Below the pieces are notes generated by a model. The model had not been told where the DNA came from. It saw only the letters and a list, made by a program, of their open reading frames with translations, and did not search any database. A stretch of DNA of 64,000 nucleotides, from NCBI GenBank assembly GCA_039820405.1, contig JBCBQC010000003.1, forward strand, positions 62,001 to 126,000, written 5' to 3'. Shown here in pieces: positions 17,075 to 26,798 of the stretch. Within the stretch, counting starts at the first letter, position 1; every line of letters starts with the position of its first letter. The DNA comes from CALLVY01 sp937899855 (lineage in GTDB: Bacteria > Bacteroidota > Bacteroidia > Chitinophagales > Saprospiraceae). The translations under genes and the position numbers were made by a program.

Positions 17075-18223
17075 TTAGGGGAAGACGACCCCATCCTGTA
17101 CAAAATTCGTTTGAAAATCGCCGCGGTAGTTGAGTCCCGAAACGCGGACCAGCGTAAAGCCCGGTGGGGAGAGAAAGTCGTAAGAATTCTGATCGGCGAT
17201 CGTACGGAAACAACGGAGGGGTCCTCCCGAGGGTTGGACGCAAATTTCCAATTGATAGTAGGCCGGATTGGCGGGATAGGCGATCGTCACGCGCCGGAGG
17301 TTGCCGCTCACCGTGGTGAGGCTGGCGATGTCGGGGATGTCGATCGGATCGGGGTCGGGGTAAAGCATTTGGGCGGCGCGCAGGTCGGCGGCATTGATTC
17401 CGTTGATGGTACAATCGCCCGTACTGAACTGGATGGGGCCGGAGGTCATCACGGAGGTGATGTCGTTGGCGGTGGTGCCGTGGAGGAAGAAGCCGTCGCC
17501 GCTGAACGTAGTACCACAAGCGTCGGTCCCCGTGACCGTGTGGGCGTTGGCATCGGCGTGGAAAAAGCCCAGGCTATGCCCCATTTCGTGAATGATGACA
17601 TTGACCCGTTCCTGGATGTTGAAGGTGCGAGTAATGGGGCCACAGTTCGGACTGGTAAAGAAAACGGGGGTATTGAGCAAACCGAATTCGTTGAGTTCAA
17701 TCAAATTGCCCACTTGGCCATTAAAGGGAGCACAGGCCTGGCCAAAGGTGATGTTGGTACTGTTGCGGATGGTCATATCCGCCCCCAGGGGTTCCCGCGT
17801 CAATTCGAAGCGAACCTGACAGCGGAACTGGGAATTCCACACCCGGGCCGCGAGCACGATCTCGGGGAGGAAGCTGGCGCTAAAACCTTCGACGTAGGCC
17901 TTGATGGTCAAATTATCGTAGGCAATCACCTGGTCGACTTGCTTGAGGGTCAGTTGGCGATCAATCGCCTCCTTGCCCGCATCGTACCAAGCGGGGCGGT
18001 CGATAAAACTCGGCTGGTGTAGGGCGGGCCGGTAGACCAGCACATCTCCCTCCACCCGGACGTATTCTTCCAGTACCTCATCCACTTGGTCGTACCCCAT
18101 TTCACAGAGGTGTTCCCGTTCGGTAGCCGTCAGCTCAAGCGATTGCTCCACGGGTTCCAATTGTTCCTTCCCGCAGGAGAACAGGCTAATTAGACATAAC
18201 AGGTATAAAAACTTCAATTTCAT
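17075..18223 (-). CDS. M57-type metzincin lipoprotein protease
   Basis: 382 residues. A lipobox at the N-terminus (LISLFSC, Cys17) points to an envelope lipoprotein. The zinc motif HEMGHSLGFFH lies at residues 212-222, the metzincin HExxHxxGxxH pattern, preceded by VNVIIHEM as in the dual-action HEIGH family (M57). Asn/Asp-rich segments flank it. A C-terminal Ig-like segment (about 290-380, SLTTVSGNLRRVTIAYPA) may bind substrate. It probably degrades extracellular protein. It is convergent with the O-antigen ligase gene. M57 rather than another matrixin-like family is likely but not certain. Confidence 0.87.
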   Translation of the reverse strand: MKLKFLYLLCLISLFSCGKEQLEPVEQSLELTATEREHLCEMGYDQVDEVLEEYVRVEGDVLVYRPALHQPSFIDRPAWYDAGKEAIDRQLTLKQVDQVIAYDNLTIKAYVEGFSASFLPEIVLAARVWNSQFRCQVRFELTREPLGADMTIRNSTNITFGQACAPFNGQVGNLIELNEFGLLNTPVFFTSPNCGPITRTFNIQERVNVIIHEMGHSLGFFHADANAHTVTGTDACGTTFSGDGFFLHGTTANDITSVMTSGPIQFSTGDCTINGINAADLRAAQMLYPDPDPIDIPDIASLTTVSGNLRRVTIAYPANPAYYQLEICVQPSGGPLRCFRTIADQNSYDFLSPPGFTLVRVSGLNYRGDFQTNFVQDGVVFP

Positions 18224-18811
18224 GGTAGTAATTTTGATGAAACGTTTAATGGACTGGAGCTCCAGTTGGTGTAGTCGACTCTTTCAATATCGGTACCCCC
18301 ACCGGAAGGTTTGGTTACGCAAAAACGGACTTTTGCCCCAGCTCTCCACCCCACCGCAGCCCCAATCCACCCAATCCGCAGCCCCAACGACCCACCTTTG
18401 GCAAGTAACAGCATGCTGGTAATATTACAGTAAATCCGCATCCTTCCCCATCGGGAAAGCGCGGCGGTAGATAAATATTTTCTGGAAAATGAATGGGAAG
18501 GAAAACGGGGAATTAGCGGCAGCAGCGAAGCGCTAGCTCACCGATGGGGACGGGATGGTTAATCGGGCCACTCATTCGACGGGCTAACGTTTCGGATGAC
18601 TGCGGAGTGCTACGGGGTGATGAGTCGGTAGAACCATCTACCGCAGGTGTGTTACCACTTTCGATCCCGGGGGAAGAAAGCGGATGTTTTATGATAGCAC
18701 TGCTGGTGTGGTGAAAGATCAATGGTCATTTCCGTTTACTTCACAGTACCTGTAATAAGATAGGCAATTTCTGCGACTATTAATAGTCCTGAATCAATTA
18801 AGTTTCGGGAC
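18224..18811. other. Intergenic region, no gene recognised
   Basis: About 590 bp between two minus-strand genes. A 69-codon minus-strand frame (18513-18722) has protein-unlike Ser/Pro composition and no clear start context. I see no tRNA, terminator with a T-run, or repeat. Confidence 0.45.
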
Positions 18812-19561
18812 TCAGACGTAGTCACCGGGCTGGGCACGGGGTGCGGCCCGTTGGGGACGCTTGCTCATCCGAGCGATAAAGCCCACCAAGACGCCAAAGA
18901 AGAAGCCACCGATGTGTGCCCACCAAGCCGTACTCGACTGCACCGCATCGGGTTGTAGTGAGGCGAAGCCACTGAGCAGTTGCTGCCCAATCCAAAAACC
19001 GAGGAAGAGAAAGGCGGGAATTCGAAAACTGCTAAAAAAGATCACGACCAACATCCGGACCCGCGACTTGGGAAACATGACCAGGTAGGCCCCCATCACG
19101 GCCGAGATGGCCCCACTGGCCCCGACGGTCGGAATGGACCCCTCACAGGCCGGCAGACTGCCCGCGCAGTCGATGGTTTGGCAGACGGCACAGCAGGCCA
19201 GGCCCGGATCGCCGATGCTGAAATAAATGTGTGCCGCCGAAGCCGCCAGGCCACCGAGCAGATAAAAGGCCAGGAAGTTGAAATTCCCAATGGTCGCCTC
19301 GATGTTGTCGGCAAAAATCCAGAGGAAAAGCATGTTCCCAATAAGGTGCATCCACCCTCCGTGCATAAACATACTGCTGAGTAGGGTGCCCCAATCCTTG
19401 CCCGCCACAATCTCCTCGGGAATCGAACCCCACTCGCAAATCAAATTGCCCGGTACGCTGAGTTGTAGGAAAAAAATCCCCACATTGAGTACGATAAAGC
19501 CATAACTAAACAGGGGAAAATAGCCCCCTTTTACCTGGTCGTCGCCAATGGGAAAAATCAT
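18812..19561 (-). CDS. Rhomboid-family intramembrane serine protease
   Basis: 249 residues with six or seven membrane helices. The rhomboid hallmarks are present: HGGWMHLIGNMLFL (67-80), catalytic Ser149 in GASGAISAVMGAYL, and the paired His216 in WWAHIGGFFFG. It cleaves membrane proteins within the bilayer. Between helix 3 and the catalytic GxSG there is an inserted loop (about 118-142) with five Cys (CC, C, C, C), not usual for the family. It is 12 bp after the helical-repeat protein and ends a minus-strand group of four genes. Its substrates are unknown. Confidence 0.93.
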   Translation of the reverse strand: MIFPIGDDQVKGGYFPLFSYGFIVLNVGIFFLQLSVPGNLICEWGSIPEEIVAGKDWGTLLSSMFMHGGWMHLIGNMLFLWIFADNIEATIGNFNFLAFYLLGGLAASAAHIYFSIGDPGLACCAVCQTIDCAGSLPACEGSIPTVGASGAISAVMGAYLVMFPKSRVRMLVVIFFSSFRIPAFLFLGFWIGQQLLSGFASLQPDAVQSSTAWWAHIGGFFFGVLVGFIARMSKRPQRAAPRAQPGDYV

Positions 19562-19573
19562 AGTCGCTGATCT

Positions 19574-21901
19574 TTATTTTCTTGAATAAGCCTCAAAATA
19601 CTTACATTCCGCAATAATCTCCCGATAAAACGCCGTATTGGCGTAGTCCTGGTTCAATATCCGAAAATATTGGCGGTACCGCTCCGGGACCACGGGCATC
19701 TGCCGGTTGTAGGGGCGGTAGTCGTATTCCCGACTAATGAAGTAGTTGTTCTGCTCGCAGCGCGCCGCCATATAAGTGGCCTTCGCCGCCAGCTCCACAT
19801 CGTGGGCCAAGGTTCGCGCCCGTTCGAAGTAGGACAGGGCCAGGCTACAATCTCGATTCTCCCGATTGCCGTAGGGAAAGTACCAATCGGTAAAAACCCC
19901 GTCCGCATCGTAATCCCAGTTGGCCCCGCTCCGGTAGTAATCCATCACCTGCCAGGAATCGCCAAAGTAGCTGAGGTTGTAATGCGCAATCCCCAGTCGG
20001 TAAAAGTAGAGCGCCCCAAACTCCGGATCCGATTTGGCCTTGTATTCGAGGTCAAACAATTCCTCGATCAATTCCATCTTGTTGTAAAAAACCGTATCGC
20101 GCGTGGGGCAGTGAACGCAGTCGCGGAAACGCTCGGTAAAGGGATTAAACTGGTATTGGTCGCGTACCCCCAGCGGGATCTGGCGAAAGACCTCCAGGGC
20201 CGCTTCCCACTTGCCCTGACTCATGAGCAGGGTCCCCTTCATATCGAGCAGTTCGTCGCGGATATTGTTGCCCGCAGCATCGATCATAAAGGATTGGTGG
20301 AGGCCATTGATTCGCCCCTCCGCATCGGTACTGTCTGAGATTTGGAGCAAGTCGTCGAGGATGGGCAGCTGGGGATTGGGCTTGAGGTCACTCAGGCGGT
20401 ACCGACAGCGGAAGGCCATACCGGGGTGCCCGTCGCGCCGGTAGACGTAGGCCATGCGGTCGTTGACAAAGTCGGGGAAGTAGGGGTTTTGCCGGTAGTA
20501 GGGGGCGTTGTGGATCAAATCGTCGACGAAGGCCTCGTTTTCGAAGGTCATGACGTCCATCAGGTTGATGCGCAGCCCCAGCTGAAAGGCCTGGAGTTGT
20601 TCGCGCAGGGGCCCCGTCGGTACCAGGGGCTCCAGCAAGGCAAAACTATCCTGTGCCACAAAGAGCTCTCCACTCAGCATGGTCAGGTAAGCGTTGGCCA
20701 TCCGCCACAACAGTGGTCGCCGCACCGCGCCCTCCGCCGCCAAACGCTGCACCAAGGTTTGTAAATCCCCCAGATAGGTTTCCGCTTCCGAGCGGGGAAT
20801 CCCAAAGAAGCGCGCGTTGTTTCTTTTTTCATCGTTGAATTCCTTCCCCAGAAAGTCTTTTTCCAATTCGCGGATCTCCCGCACCAACAGCAGCTCCAAA
20901 TTCTCGTTGTGCGGATCGAGGCGGTAAATCTCGGCCATCTCTTCCGCCGCGCGGCTGTCCTCGGCGTGGGCGCGCAGGGCGTACAGCGTGGCGCGCTCGG
21001 GATCGTCTTCGCAAAGCAGTTGGCACCGGTGCCAGTCCTCCTGGGTCTCGATCTTAAAACTGCGGTAGGCCGATTCGCGCTTGCTGGGGCTGCGTTGAAA
21101 GATCAGGGCGTAGAGGTAGGAGGCCTCCACATTTTTACCCAGGGCCATCAGAGCCCCCGCCTGGTGTCCCAAAATCCAGTCCTCCAGGATGCTGGGCGAG
21201 TTGTCGATCTTGGGCAGGAGAAAATCGTACAGTTCCAGCGTTCGCTCGTAATCCCCGGCGTAGTGCGTCAGGCGAACGAGTTGGTAGGCATAACGCAGTT
21301 TGATGTAATGCGACTTGGTCTTTTTGAACAGCCGCAGCCCCTCGTCGATCAGGCCCCGCATGGCGGATTGATTGCGCGGTACGGGATCCCAGGGATCACT
21401 GGCGTGCGTGGCGTGGGGTTCACAACGTTTGGCAAAAATCAAATAGTTGATCGTCTCCAGGCACTGGTGCTCCTTGAGGTGGCGGGCGAAAAGGTTTTCG
21501 AACAGCCGGGAAGGCACGTTGATTTTTTTACTACTCGCCGCCGTACGCAACACCTTCAGCTCGTCGACCGAGGTATCGTAAATCACCTGCTGGAGATCGG
21601 CAATGGGTTGGTCTTCGCAAAAGCGCTCGTGCCACTCCTGTAAGTTGCTCTTCATCTGCACCGAATCCCGCCCCGGAAGGTCGTGGTAGAAGTTTTCGAA
21701 ATCCAGGTAGTAGGGCGCGTAGTCCAGTCCGCGGTCCACCAGATTATTCTGCAGGAGGGAATAACCCGAAAATTCGAAGAAAAAGCCACAAGCCCGGGAC
21801 AGGCGCAGGGGCAACAGGCTGGCGATGACGAAGCAGAGGAGGGCAGCGTGGCGACTAATGCGCTGCGGAAAGGCTTTGTACAATGTCTTGAAGGTCGGCA
21901 T
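19574..21901 (-). CDS. Secreted helical-repeat (TPR-like) protein of unknown function
   Basis: 775 residues. An N-terminal hydrophobic segment (ALLCFVIASLLPLRL) is followed by ACGFFFEFSGYSL, a motif I associate with a group of large Bacteroidota exported proteins. Most of the chain is alpha-helical with TPR-like pairs, for example ERTLELYDFLLPKI, AEETYLG-like segments, QGKWEAALEVFRQIPL and LALSYFERARTLA. No catalytic motif is visible. The start overlaps the preceding lipoprotein gene by 47 bp; the ATG at 21901 is the only one near the signal segment. The group with kdsD suggests an envelope role; nothing more specific can be said. Confidence 0.75.
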   Translation of the reverse strand: MPTFKTLYKAFPQRISRHAALLCFVIASLLPLRLSRACGFFFEFSGYSLLQNNLVDRGLDYAPYYLDFENFYHDLPGRDSVQMKSNLQEWHERFCEDQPIADLQQVIYDTSVDELKVLRTAASSKKINVPSRLFENLFARHLKEHQCLETINYLIFAKRCEPHATHASDPWDPVPRNQSAMRGLIDEGLRLFKKTKSHYIKLRYAYQLVRLTHYAGDYERTLELYDFLLPKIDNSPSILEDWILGHQAGALMALGKNVEASYLYALIFQRSPSKRESAYRSFKIETQEDWHRCQLLCEDDPERATLYALRAHAEDSRAAEEMAEIYRLDPHNENLELLLVREIRELEKDFLGKEFNDEKRNNARFFGIPRSEAETYLGDLQTLVQRLAAEGAVRRPLLWRMANAYLTMLSGELFVAQDSFALLEPLVPTGPLREQLQAFQLGLRINLMDVMTFENEAFVDDLIHNAPYYRQNPYFPDFVNDRMAYVYRRDGHPGMAFRCRYRLSDLKPNPQLPILDDLLQISDSTDAEGRINGLHQSFMIDAAGNNIRDELLDMKGTLLMSQGKWEAALEVFRQIPLGVRDQYQFNPFTERFRDCVHCPTRDTVFYNKMELIEELFDLEYKAKSDPEFGALYFYRLGIAHYNLSYFGDSWQVMDYYRSGANWDYDADGVFTDWYFPYGNRENRDCSLALSYFERARTLAHDVELAAKATYMAARCEQNNYFISREYDYRPYNRQMPVVPERYRQYFRILNQDYANTAFYREIIAECKYFEAYSRK

Positions 21902-22889
21902 GTGGGTAGTGCTTTAAGGTGGTCGTATCCAGATGGTAAAAAGCGAGGTGCAAGTCGTTGTTCCGCAGGAGGGGGCGCAGCTGCCTCACTACCCCCAGTA
22001 AGTCCTCCCTGGTCACCGCCTCCAGTCGGATGCGATCCCCCCGGTACAAATAGTGCCCCTGAAGATACGTACTTTTCGACAGCTCGACCCAACCCACCTC
22101 CCCGGAGCGAAAACGCGTACTGTCGCGCAGGTCGGAGCGACGCAAGTTGTTGAGGAGTCGCAAGAGCCGCCCCTCCCGAAATACCGCCCCCCAGGCAAAA
22201 ATCGGTAGGGCCAGGTCCAGATCCAGGGGGTAATCGGGCAGCCGGCCGAGGTAGGCCTCGGCAACCGGCCAGTCGAGGATGGAATTCTGAGTGGTGGGAT
22301 CCGCTACGTCGTCGACGTTGTAAAACATCAACATGCCCCGATCCACGGGCGGTACACCGGTGCGCTCGGGATATTTGATTTGGTGGAGGCGAATGGTAGC
22401 GGAGAACAGGACTTGAGGAAAATGCGTCCGCAAATGCTCCAGGAGCTGGAAATAGGCTTCCCGACTGCGCTCCGTCCAGTCGCAGTCGATCTGGAGCTGC
22501 TGGATTGGAGGCTGGCCCAGCTCGCGGCTGATCCGCTCGATTTTGGCAGCCATCCGATGGGCTAGGGTATCGAGTGCCAAGTCCGGTCGGGTCAGGCTGC
22601 GGTTGGTGATGAATACCGTGGGGATCACCGCCCGCTTGGGATCCCAGGGCTCGGCGACCGTCAGCACCGCTACCGGAACCACCTGCTGGTAACTTTCGCT
22701 CCAGTCGAGGTCAAAATAACGGAGGTAGACCGCCTCCACGCCCAGGCTGTCCATCCGGGCGGTTTCCAACTCGGTCAGCGCCAGGGCACTTTGCCAGTGG
22801 TAAAAACTCGGTTGGACCCGGTGGCGAACCTCCGGGGGGGACTGGCAGGCCAGTAGGGCCAGCAAGGGGAGCAGCCAAGCGCTTCTCAC
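21855..22889 (-). CDS. Lipoprotein with TIM-barrel-like domain
   Basis: 344 residues. The N-terminus has a lipobox (LLPLLALLAC, Cys15). The body looks like a TIM barrel: LGVEAVYLRYFDLDW, AVIPTVFITN, then IQQLQIDCDWTERSREAYFQ, LFSATIRLHQ and MLMFYNVDD. The Gln-Ile-Asp-x-Asp strand followed by Ser-Ala-Thr-Ile recalls DUF3142-type putative glycosidases, but the resemblance is only by eye. It overlaps kdsD by 4 bp and the helical-repeat gene by 47 bp, so the four genes are probably co-transcribed. No activity can be assigned. Confidence 0.75.
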   Translation of the reverse strand: MRSAWLLPLLALLACQSPPEVRHRVQPSFYHWQSALALTELETARMDSLGVEAVYLRYFDLDWSESYQQVVPVAVLTVAEPWDPKRAVIPTVFITNRSLTRPDLALDTLAHRMAAKIERISRELGQPPIQQLQIDCDWTERSREAYFQLLEHLRTHFPQVLFSATIRLHQIKYPERTGVPPVDRGMLMFYNVDDVADPTTQNSILDWPVAEAYLGRLPDYPLDLDLALPIFAWGAVFREGRLLRLLNNLRRSDLRDSTRFRSGEVGWVELSKSTYLQGHYLYRGDRIRLEAVTREDLLGVVRQLRPLLRNNDLHLAFYHLDTTTLKHYPHADLQDIVQSLSAAH

Positions 22890-23854
22890 AGGAGGCCCTC
22901 CCGGATCAAATCGTGGAGGTGGATCATCCCCAGGTAGCGGGCCTCGTCGGCCACCACCAATTGGGTGATGCTGTATTCCCGCAGGGTCGCCAAGCCCCGT
23001 ACGGCCAGCGCATCGGGGCCAATGGTTTTGGGCTGCGGGCTCATGATTTCGGCGGCGCGCAGACGGCTGGTATCCTCCCCCCGTTCGAGCATCCGGCGGA
23101 GGTCACCATCGGTGATGATGCCCAGCAGGCCATCGTTTTCATCGACGACCGCGGTGGCACCGAGTCGTTTGCTGGTGATTTCGAGGATGGCTTGGCGTAG
23201 GCTGGCGTCGGGGCCCACGGCGGGGCGTTCGTTTTGGGGATAGAGGTCGCGGATGCGGAGGTAGAGCTGTTTGCCCAGGGCACCACCGGGGTGAAACTGG
23301 GCGAAGTCTTTGGCGCCAAAGCCCCGCAGGGCCAGGAGGGCGGCGGCGAGGGCATCACCGAGGGCCATTTGAGCGGTGGTACTGGCGGTAGGTGCCAGGT
23401 TATTGGGGTCGGCTTCCTGGTCGATGGGGGTGTGGAGGATATAGTCCGCTTGGCGGGCGAGGTAGGAATCGCGGTTGCTCACCATACCGACGAGGCAGCT
23501 CCCCAGTTGGCGAACGAAGGGGACGAGGACTTTGATTTCGGCGGTGGCGCCACTTTTGGACAGGCAGAGCACGAGGTCGTCGGCTTGGACCATGCCCAGA
23601 TCGCCGTGGATGGCATCGGCGGCGTGCATGAAAAGGGCGGGCGTGCCCGTCGAATTGAGGGTAGCTACGATCTTTTGGGCAATCAGGGCGCTCTTGCCAA
23701 TTCCCGTCACGATGACCCGCCCCGAACAGCAAAAAATCCGATTCACCACGGCCAAAAAACTGTCGTCGATACTGGCCTTGAGGCCCTCGATCGTGGCCGC
23801 TTCGATCTCCAGAGAACGGAGGGCAGTTTTCGCGATCAGTGCTTCGTTTTTCAC
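22886..23854 (-). CDS. kdsD: D-arabinose-5-phosphate isomerase (KdsD/KpsF family)
   Basis: 322 residues. The SIS domain (about 40-175) has VIVTGIGKSALIAQKIVATLNSTG and GDLGMVQADDLVLCLSKSG. Two CBS domains follow (about 205-322, with GATAVVDENDGLLGIITDGDLRR and TQLVVADEARYLGMIHLHDL). This is the complete architecture of the isomerase that converts ribulose-5-phosphate to arabinose-5-phosphate for Kdo in lipopolysaccharide. It starts with GTG at 23854 and is divergent from recQ. The lipoprotein, helical-repeat and rhomboid genes follow with overlaps or short gaps. The symbol rests on architecture. Confidence 0.93.
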   Translation of the reverse strand: MKNEALIAKTALRSLEIEAATIEGLKASIDDSFLAVVNRIFCCSGRVIVTGIGKSALIAQKIVATLNSTGTPALFMHAADAIHGDLGMVQADDLVLCLSKSGATAEIKVLVPFVRQLGSCLVGMVSNRDSYLARQADYILHTPIDQEADPNNLAPTASTTAQMALGDALAAALLALRGFGAKDFAQFHPGGALGKQLYLRIRDLYPQNERPAVGPDASLRQAILEITSKRLGATAVVDENDGLLGIITDGDLRRMLERGEDTSRLRAAEIMSPQPKTIGPDALAVRGLATLREYSITQLVVADEARYLGMIHLHDLIREGLL

Positions 23855-24139
23855 GATTAATTTTTTATTTTTGTCCGCTTTTGTAAAAACGATACTTTTA
23901 CATTCCCTATTTGATACACAGAATTGCCCCTATTTACGTTATCAATTATTCAAAAGAACGACAACTTGTTCAACACATACAGAGCTTTGCCGTTAAAGAA
24001 CCTAAGAAGCGGTAAAGATTGCGTTGAACAGTAGGTGCTTGAATAGTTTTTTTTATTTTTATACGCACCGGGGGCCAAGTTAATTCGATCCCCATGAACC
24101 ACAAAAGAACTCGGTGCTTTAATTAAAAGTTTTATTCCT

Positions 24140-26341
24140 ATGATGACCGTAACCAATGAATCTCCTCTCGAGGCATTACAGAAACACTTTGGTTTCAATC
24201 AGTTCAAAGGCCCCCAAGAAGCAATTATCAACAGCGTTTTAGAAGGCAAAGATACGTTCGTCATCATGCCCACCGGCGGGGGAAAGTCGCTGTGCTACCA
24301 ACTTCCCGCCATGATGCTACCCGGTACCGCCATCGTCATCTCCCCCCTGATCGCCCTGATGAAAAATCAGGTGGATTCCATTCGCGGCCACAGCAAAAAC
24401 GACGAGATCGCTCATTTTCTCAATTCCTCCTTGACCAAGGTCCAGATGAAAAAAGTCAAACGCGACATCATCGAAGGGAAGACCAAGGTGCTCTTCATCG
24501 CCCCCGAGACTTTGACCAAGGACGAAAACATCGAGTTTTTTAAGGCCGTCAATTTGTCGTTTGTGGCCGTCGACGAAGCGCACTGTATCTCCGAATGGGG
24601 ACATGATTTTCGCCCCGAGTACCGCCGCATCCGTACGATGATCAATTCCATCGACAACAACATCCCCGTGATCGCCCTCACCGCGACCGCCACGCCCAAG
24701 GTCCGCTCCGATATCATGAAGAACCTCAATATGGATCGGGTCAACCGCTTTGTCTCTTCCTTCAACCGCGACAACCTCTTCTACGACGTACGCCCCAAGG
24801 GAAAACGAGACCAAACCATTCGGAGCATCATCCAGCTCGTCAAGACCATGCCGGACCAATCGGGCATCGTCTACGTCCAGAGCCGCAAGTCCGCCGAAGA
24901 AATTGCTCACCTGCTCGTGGTCAACGACATCAAGGCCGCTCCCTACCACGCCGGACTCGACGCCAAGTTGCGCAGCAAAACCCAGGATGATTTTCTGATG
25001 GAAGAGGTCGACGTCATCGTGGCTACCATCGCCTTTGGGATGGGCATCGACAAGCCCGACGTGCGCTTTGTGATCCACTTCGACATTCCCAAAAGCATCG
25101 AAAATTACTATCAGGAGACCGGCCGGGCCGGGCGCGATGGACTGGAAGGACGTTGCATCGCCTTTTACTCCCACAAGGACATCCTGCGGCTGGAAAAATT
25201 TCTCCGCGACAAACCCGTCGCCGAACGCGAGATGGGCAATCAACTGATGCAGGAAATCATCGCCTACGCCGAGACTACCTCCTGCCGCCGTCGTTTCTTG
25301 CTTCACTACTTTGGCGAGCAATTTGACGAAAAGTGCTGTAGCAAGATGTGCGACAATTGTCTCCACCCCAAGGAGCGCATCGCCGTACGGACCGAAGTCG
25401 TCCAGGGCCTCCAAGCCATCGAAGCCCTCAACGAGAACTACGGCATCAAAATCCTTGTGGATTTTATGATGGGGAAAAACACCCAGGAGATGGTCGGCTT
25501 TGGCCACAACAAGCTCGAGCTCTACGGTGTGGGCAAGGAAAAAGGAGACGTCTTTTGGCATTCCATCTTCCGCCACGCCCTGCTCCACGATTTGCTCTAC
25601 AAGGACATCGAGAACTACGGATTGCTCAAACTGACGGACAAGGGACGCGCCTTTATTCGCCAACCAGCCCCCTTCCAAATCTCGATCAACCACGATTACG
25701 ATCTCGAAGTCCCCACCGACGAGCGCAGCAACGCCAAGTCCGCCGCCCTCGACAAAGTCCTCCTCCAACGCCTCAAGGACCTGCGCAAATCCATCTCCAA
25801 GGAAAAGGGCATCCCCCCCTTCGTCATCTTCCAGGATCCCTCCCTGGAGGACATGGCCACCCAGTACCCCACTTCGGAAATCGATATGGTCAAGATCACC
25901 GGCGTTAGCCAGGGTAAGGCCAAACGCTACGGACATCCTTTCGCCAAGCTGATTGCACAGTACGTCGAGAAAAACGACATCGACCGGCCCCAAGAAATTC
26001 TGATCAAACAGATCGCCAACAAGTCCAAGATCAAGGTCAACATCATCCAGGGGATCGATCGCAAAATTCCGCTGTACGACATTGCTACCTCCAACAACCT
26101 GTCCATGGAAGAGCTTATCCACGAACTCGACATGATCGTGGCCTCGGGGACCAAGGTCAATATCGATTACTACATCGAAGAAAATCTGGACGAGTACAGC
26201 CGCGAAGACATCTACGACTACTTCAGCGAGGCGGAAACCGATTCGACCGAAGCCGCCTTCGCCGAGCTGGCGGAAGACGATATTACGATGGAAGAAATCC
26301 AGTTGGTCCGCATCAAGTTTATGTCCGAAATGGGCAACTAA
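24140..26341 (+). CDS. recQ: ATP-dependent DNA helicase RecQ
   Basis: 733 residues. Walker A is MPTGGGKS (43-50), the DEAH box is AVDEAHCISEWGHDFRPEYR (about 145), and helicase motif VI is ETGRAGRDG. A zinc-binding RecQ-Ct segment has Cys in TSCRRRFLL and KCCSKMCDNC. A winged-helix region follows, then an HRDC domain at about 535-615 and a further helical C-terminal region (about 620-733) as in other Bacteroidota RecQ. It unwinds DNA in recombination and replication repair. The aroQ gene starts 16 bp after its stop, so they are probably co-transcribed. Confidence 0.96.
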   Translation: MMTVTNESPLEALQKHFGFNQFKGPQEAIINSVLEGKDTFVIMPTGGGKSLCYQLPAMMLPGTAIVISPLIALMKNQVDSIRGHSKNDEIAHFLNSSLTKVQMKKVKRDIIEGKTKVLFIAPETLTKDENIEFFKAVNLSFVAVDEAHCISEWGHDFRPEYRRIRTMINSIDNNIPVIALTATATPKVRSDIMKNLNMDRVNRFVSSFNRDNLFYDVRPKGKRDQTIRSIIQLVKTMPDQSGIVYVQSRKSAEEIAHLLVVNDIKAAPYHAGLDAKLRSKTQDDFLMEEVDVIVATIAFGMGIDKPDVRFVIHFDIPKSIENYYQETGRAGRDGLEGRCIAFYSHKDILRLEKFLRDKPVAEREMGNQLMQEIIAYAETTSCRRRFLLHYFGEQFDEKCCSKMCDNCLHPKERIAVRTEVVQGLQAIEALNENYGIKILVDFMMGKNTQEMVGFGHNKLELYGVGKEKGDVFWHSIFRHALLHDLLYKDIENYGLLKLTDKGRAFIRQPAPFQISINHDYDLEVPTDERSNAKSAALDKVLLQRLKDLRKSISKEKGIPPFVIFQDPSLEDMATQYPTSEIDMVKITGVSQGKAKRYGHPFAKLIAQYVEKNDIDRPQEILIKQIANKSKIKVNIIQGIDRKIPLYDIATSNNLSMEELIHELDMIVASGTKVNIDYYIEENLDEYSREDIYDYFSEAETDSTEAAFAELAEDDITMEEIQLVRIKFMSEMGN

Positions 26342-26357
26342 GGCCAAGAAGCGCGCC

Positions 26358-26798
26358 ATGCAAATCATCATCATCAACGGCCCCAATCTCAACTTGCTGG
26401 GCCAACGCGAAACCGCCATCTACGGGAAGCAGTCCTTCGAACACTACCTGCCCCAGCTTCGGGGACGGTTTCCCGAAGTGCAGCTCGACTATTTCCAAAG
26501 CAATTCTGAAGGAGCCCTCATCGATCGAATCCAAGCCGTCGGTTTTGCCTACGACGGCATCGTGCTCAACGCCGGGGCCTACAGCCATACCTCCATCGCC
26601 ATTGCGGATGCCGTGGCGGCCATCCACAGCCCGGTGGTAGAGGTACACCTCTCCAACATCCACGCGCGCGAAAAATTTCGCCATCACTGCTACCTCTCCC
26701 CCTACTGCGTCGGATCGATCGTTGGCTTGGGATTAGAAGGTTACGCCCTCGCCATCCGCTACCTCCAGGACGCTAGGCACCAGCCGGTAGCGGACTAA
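26358..26798 (+). CDS. aroQ: Type II 3-dehydroquinate dehydratase
   Basis: 146 residues, the usual length. The family start INGPNLNLLGQRETAIYG carries the catalytic Tyr22. NAGAYSHTSIAIADA and VEVHLSNIHAREKFRHH (active-site His) complete the signature. It dehydrates 3-dehydroquinate to 3-dehydroshikimate in the shikimate pathway, in the cytoplasm as a dodecamer in known members. It follows recQ by 16 bp. Its last 26 bases overlap the convergent membrane-protein gene. Confidence 0.96.
   Translation: MQIIIINGPNLNLLGQRETAIYGKQSFEHYLPQLRGRFPEVQLDYFQSNSEGALIDRIQAVGFAYDGIVLNAGAYSHTSIAIADAVAAIHSPVVEVHLSNIHAREKFRHHCYLSPYCVGSIVGLGLEGYALAIRYLQDARHQPVAD

Noticed and set aside
24317..26419. A 700-codon minus-strand frame opposite recQ
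   Set aside because: The recQ domains on the plus strand are unambiguous and the frame has only mirror composition.
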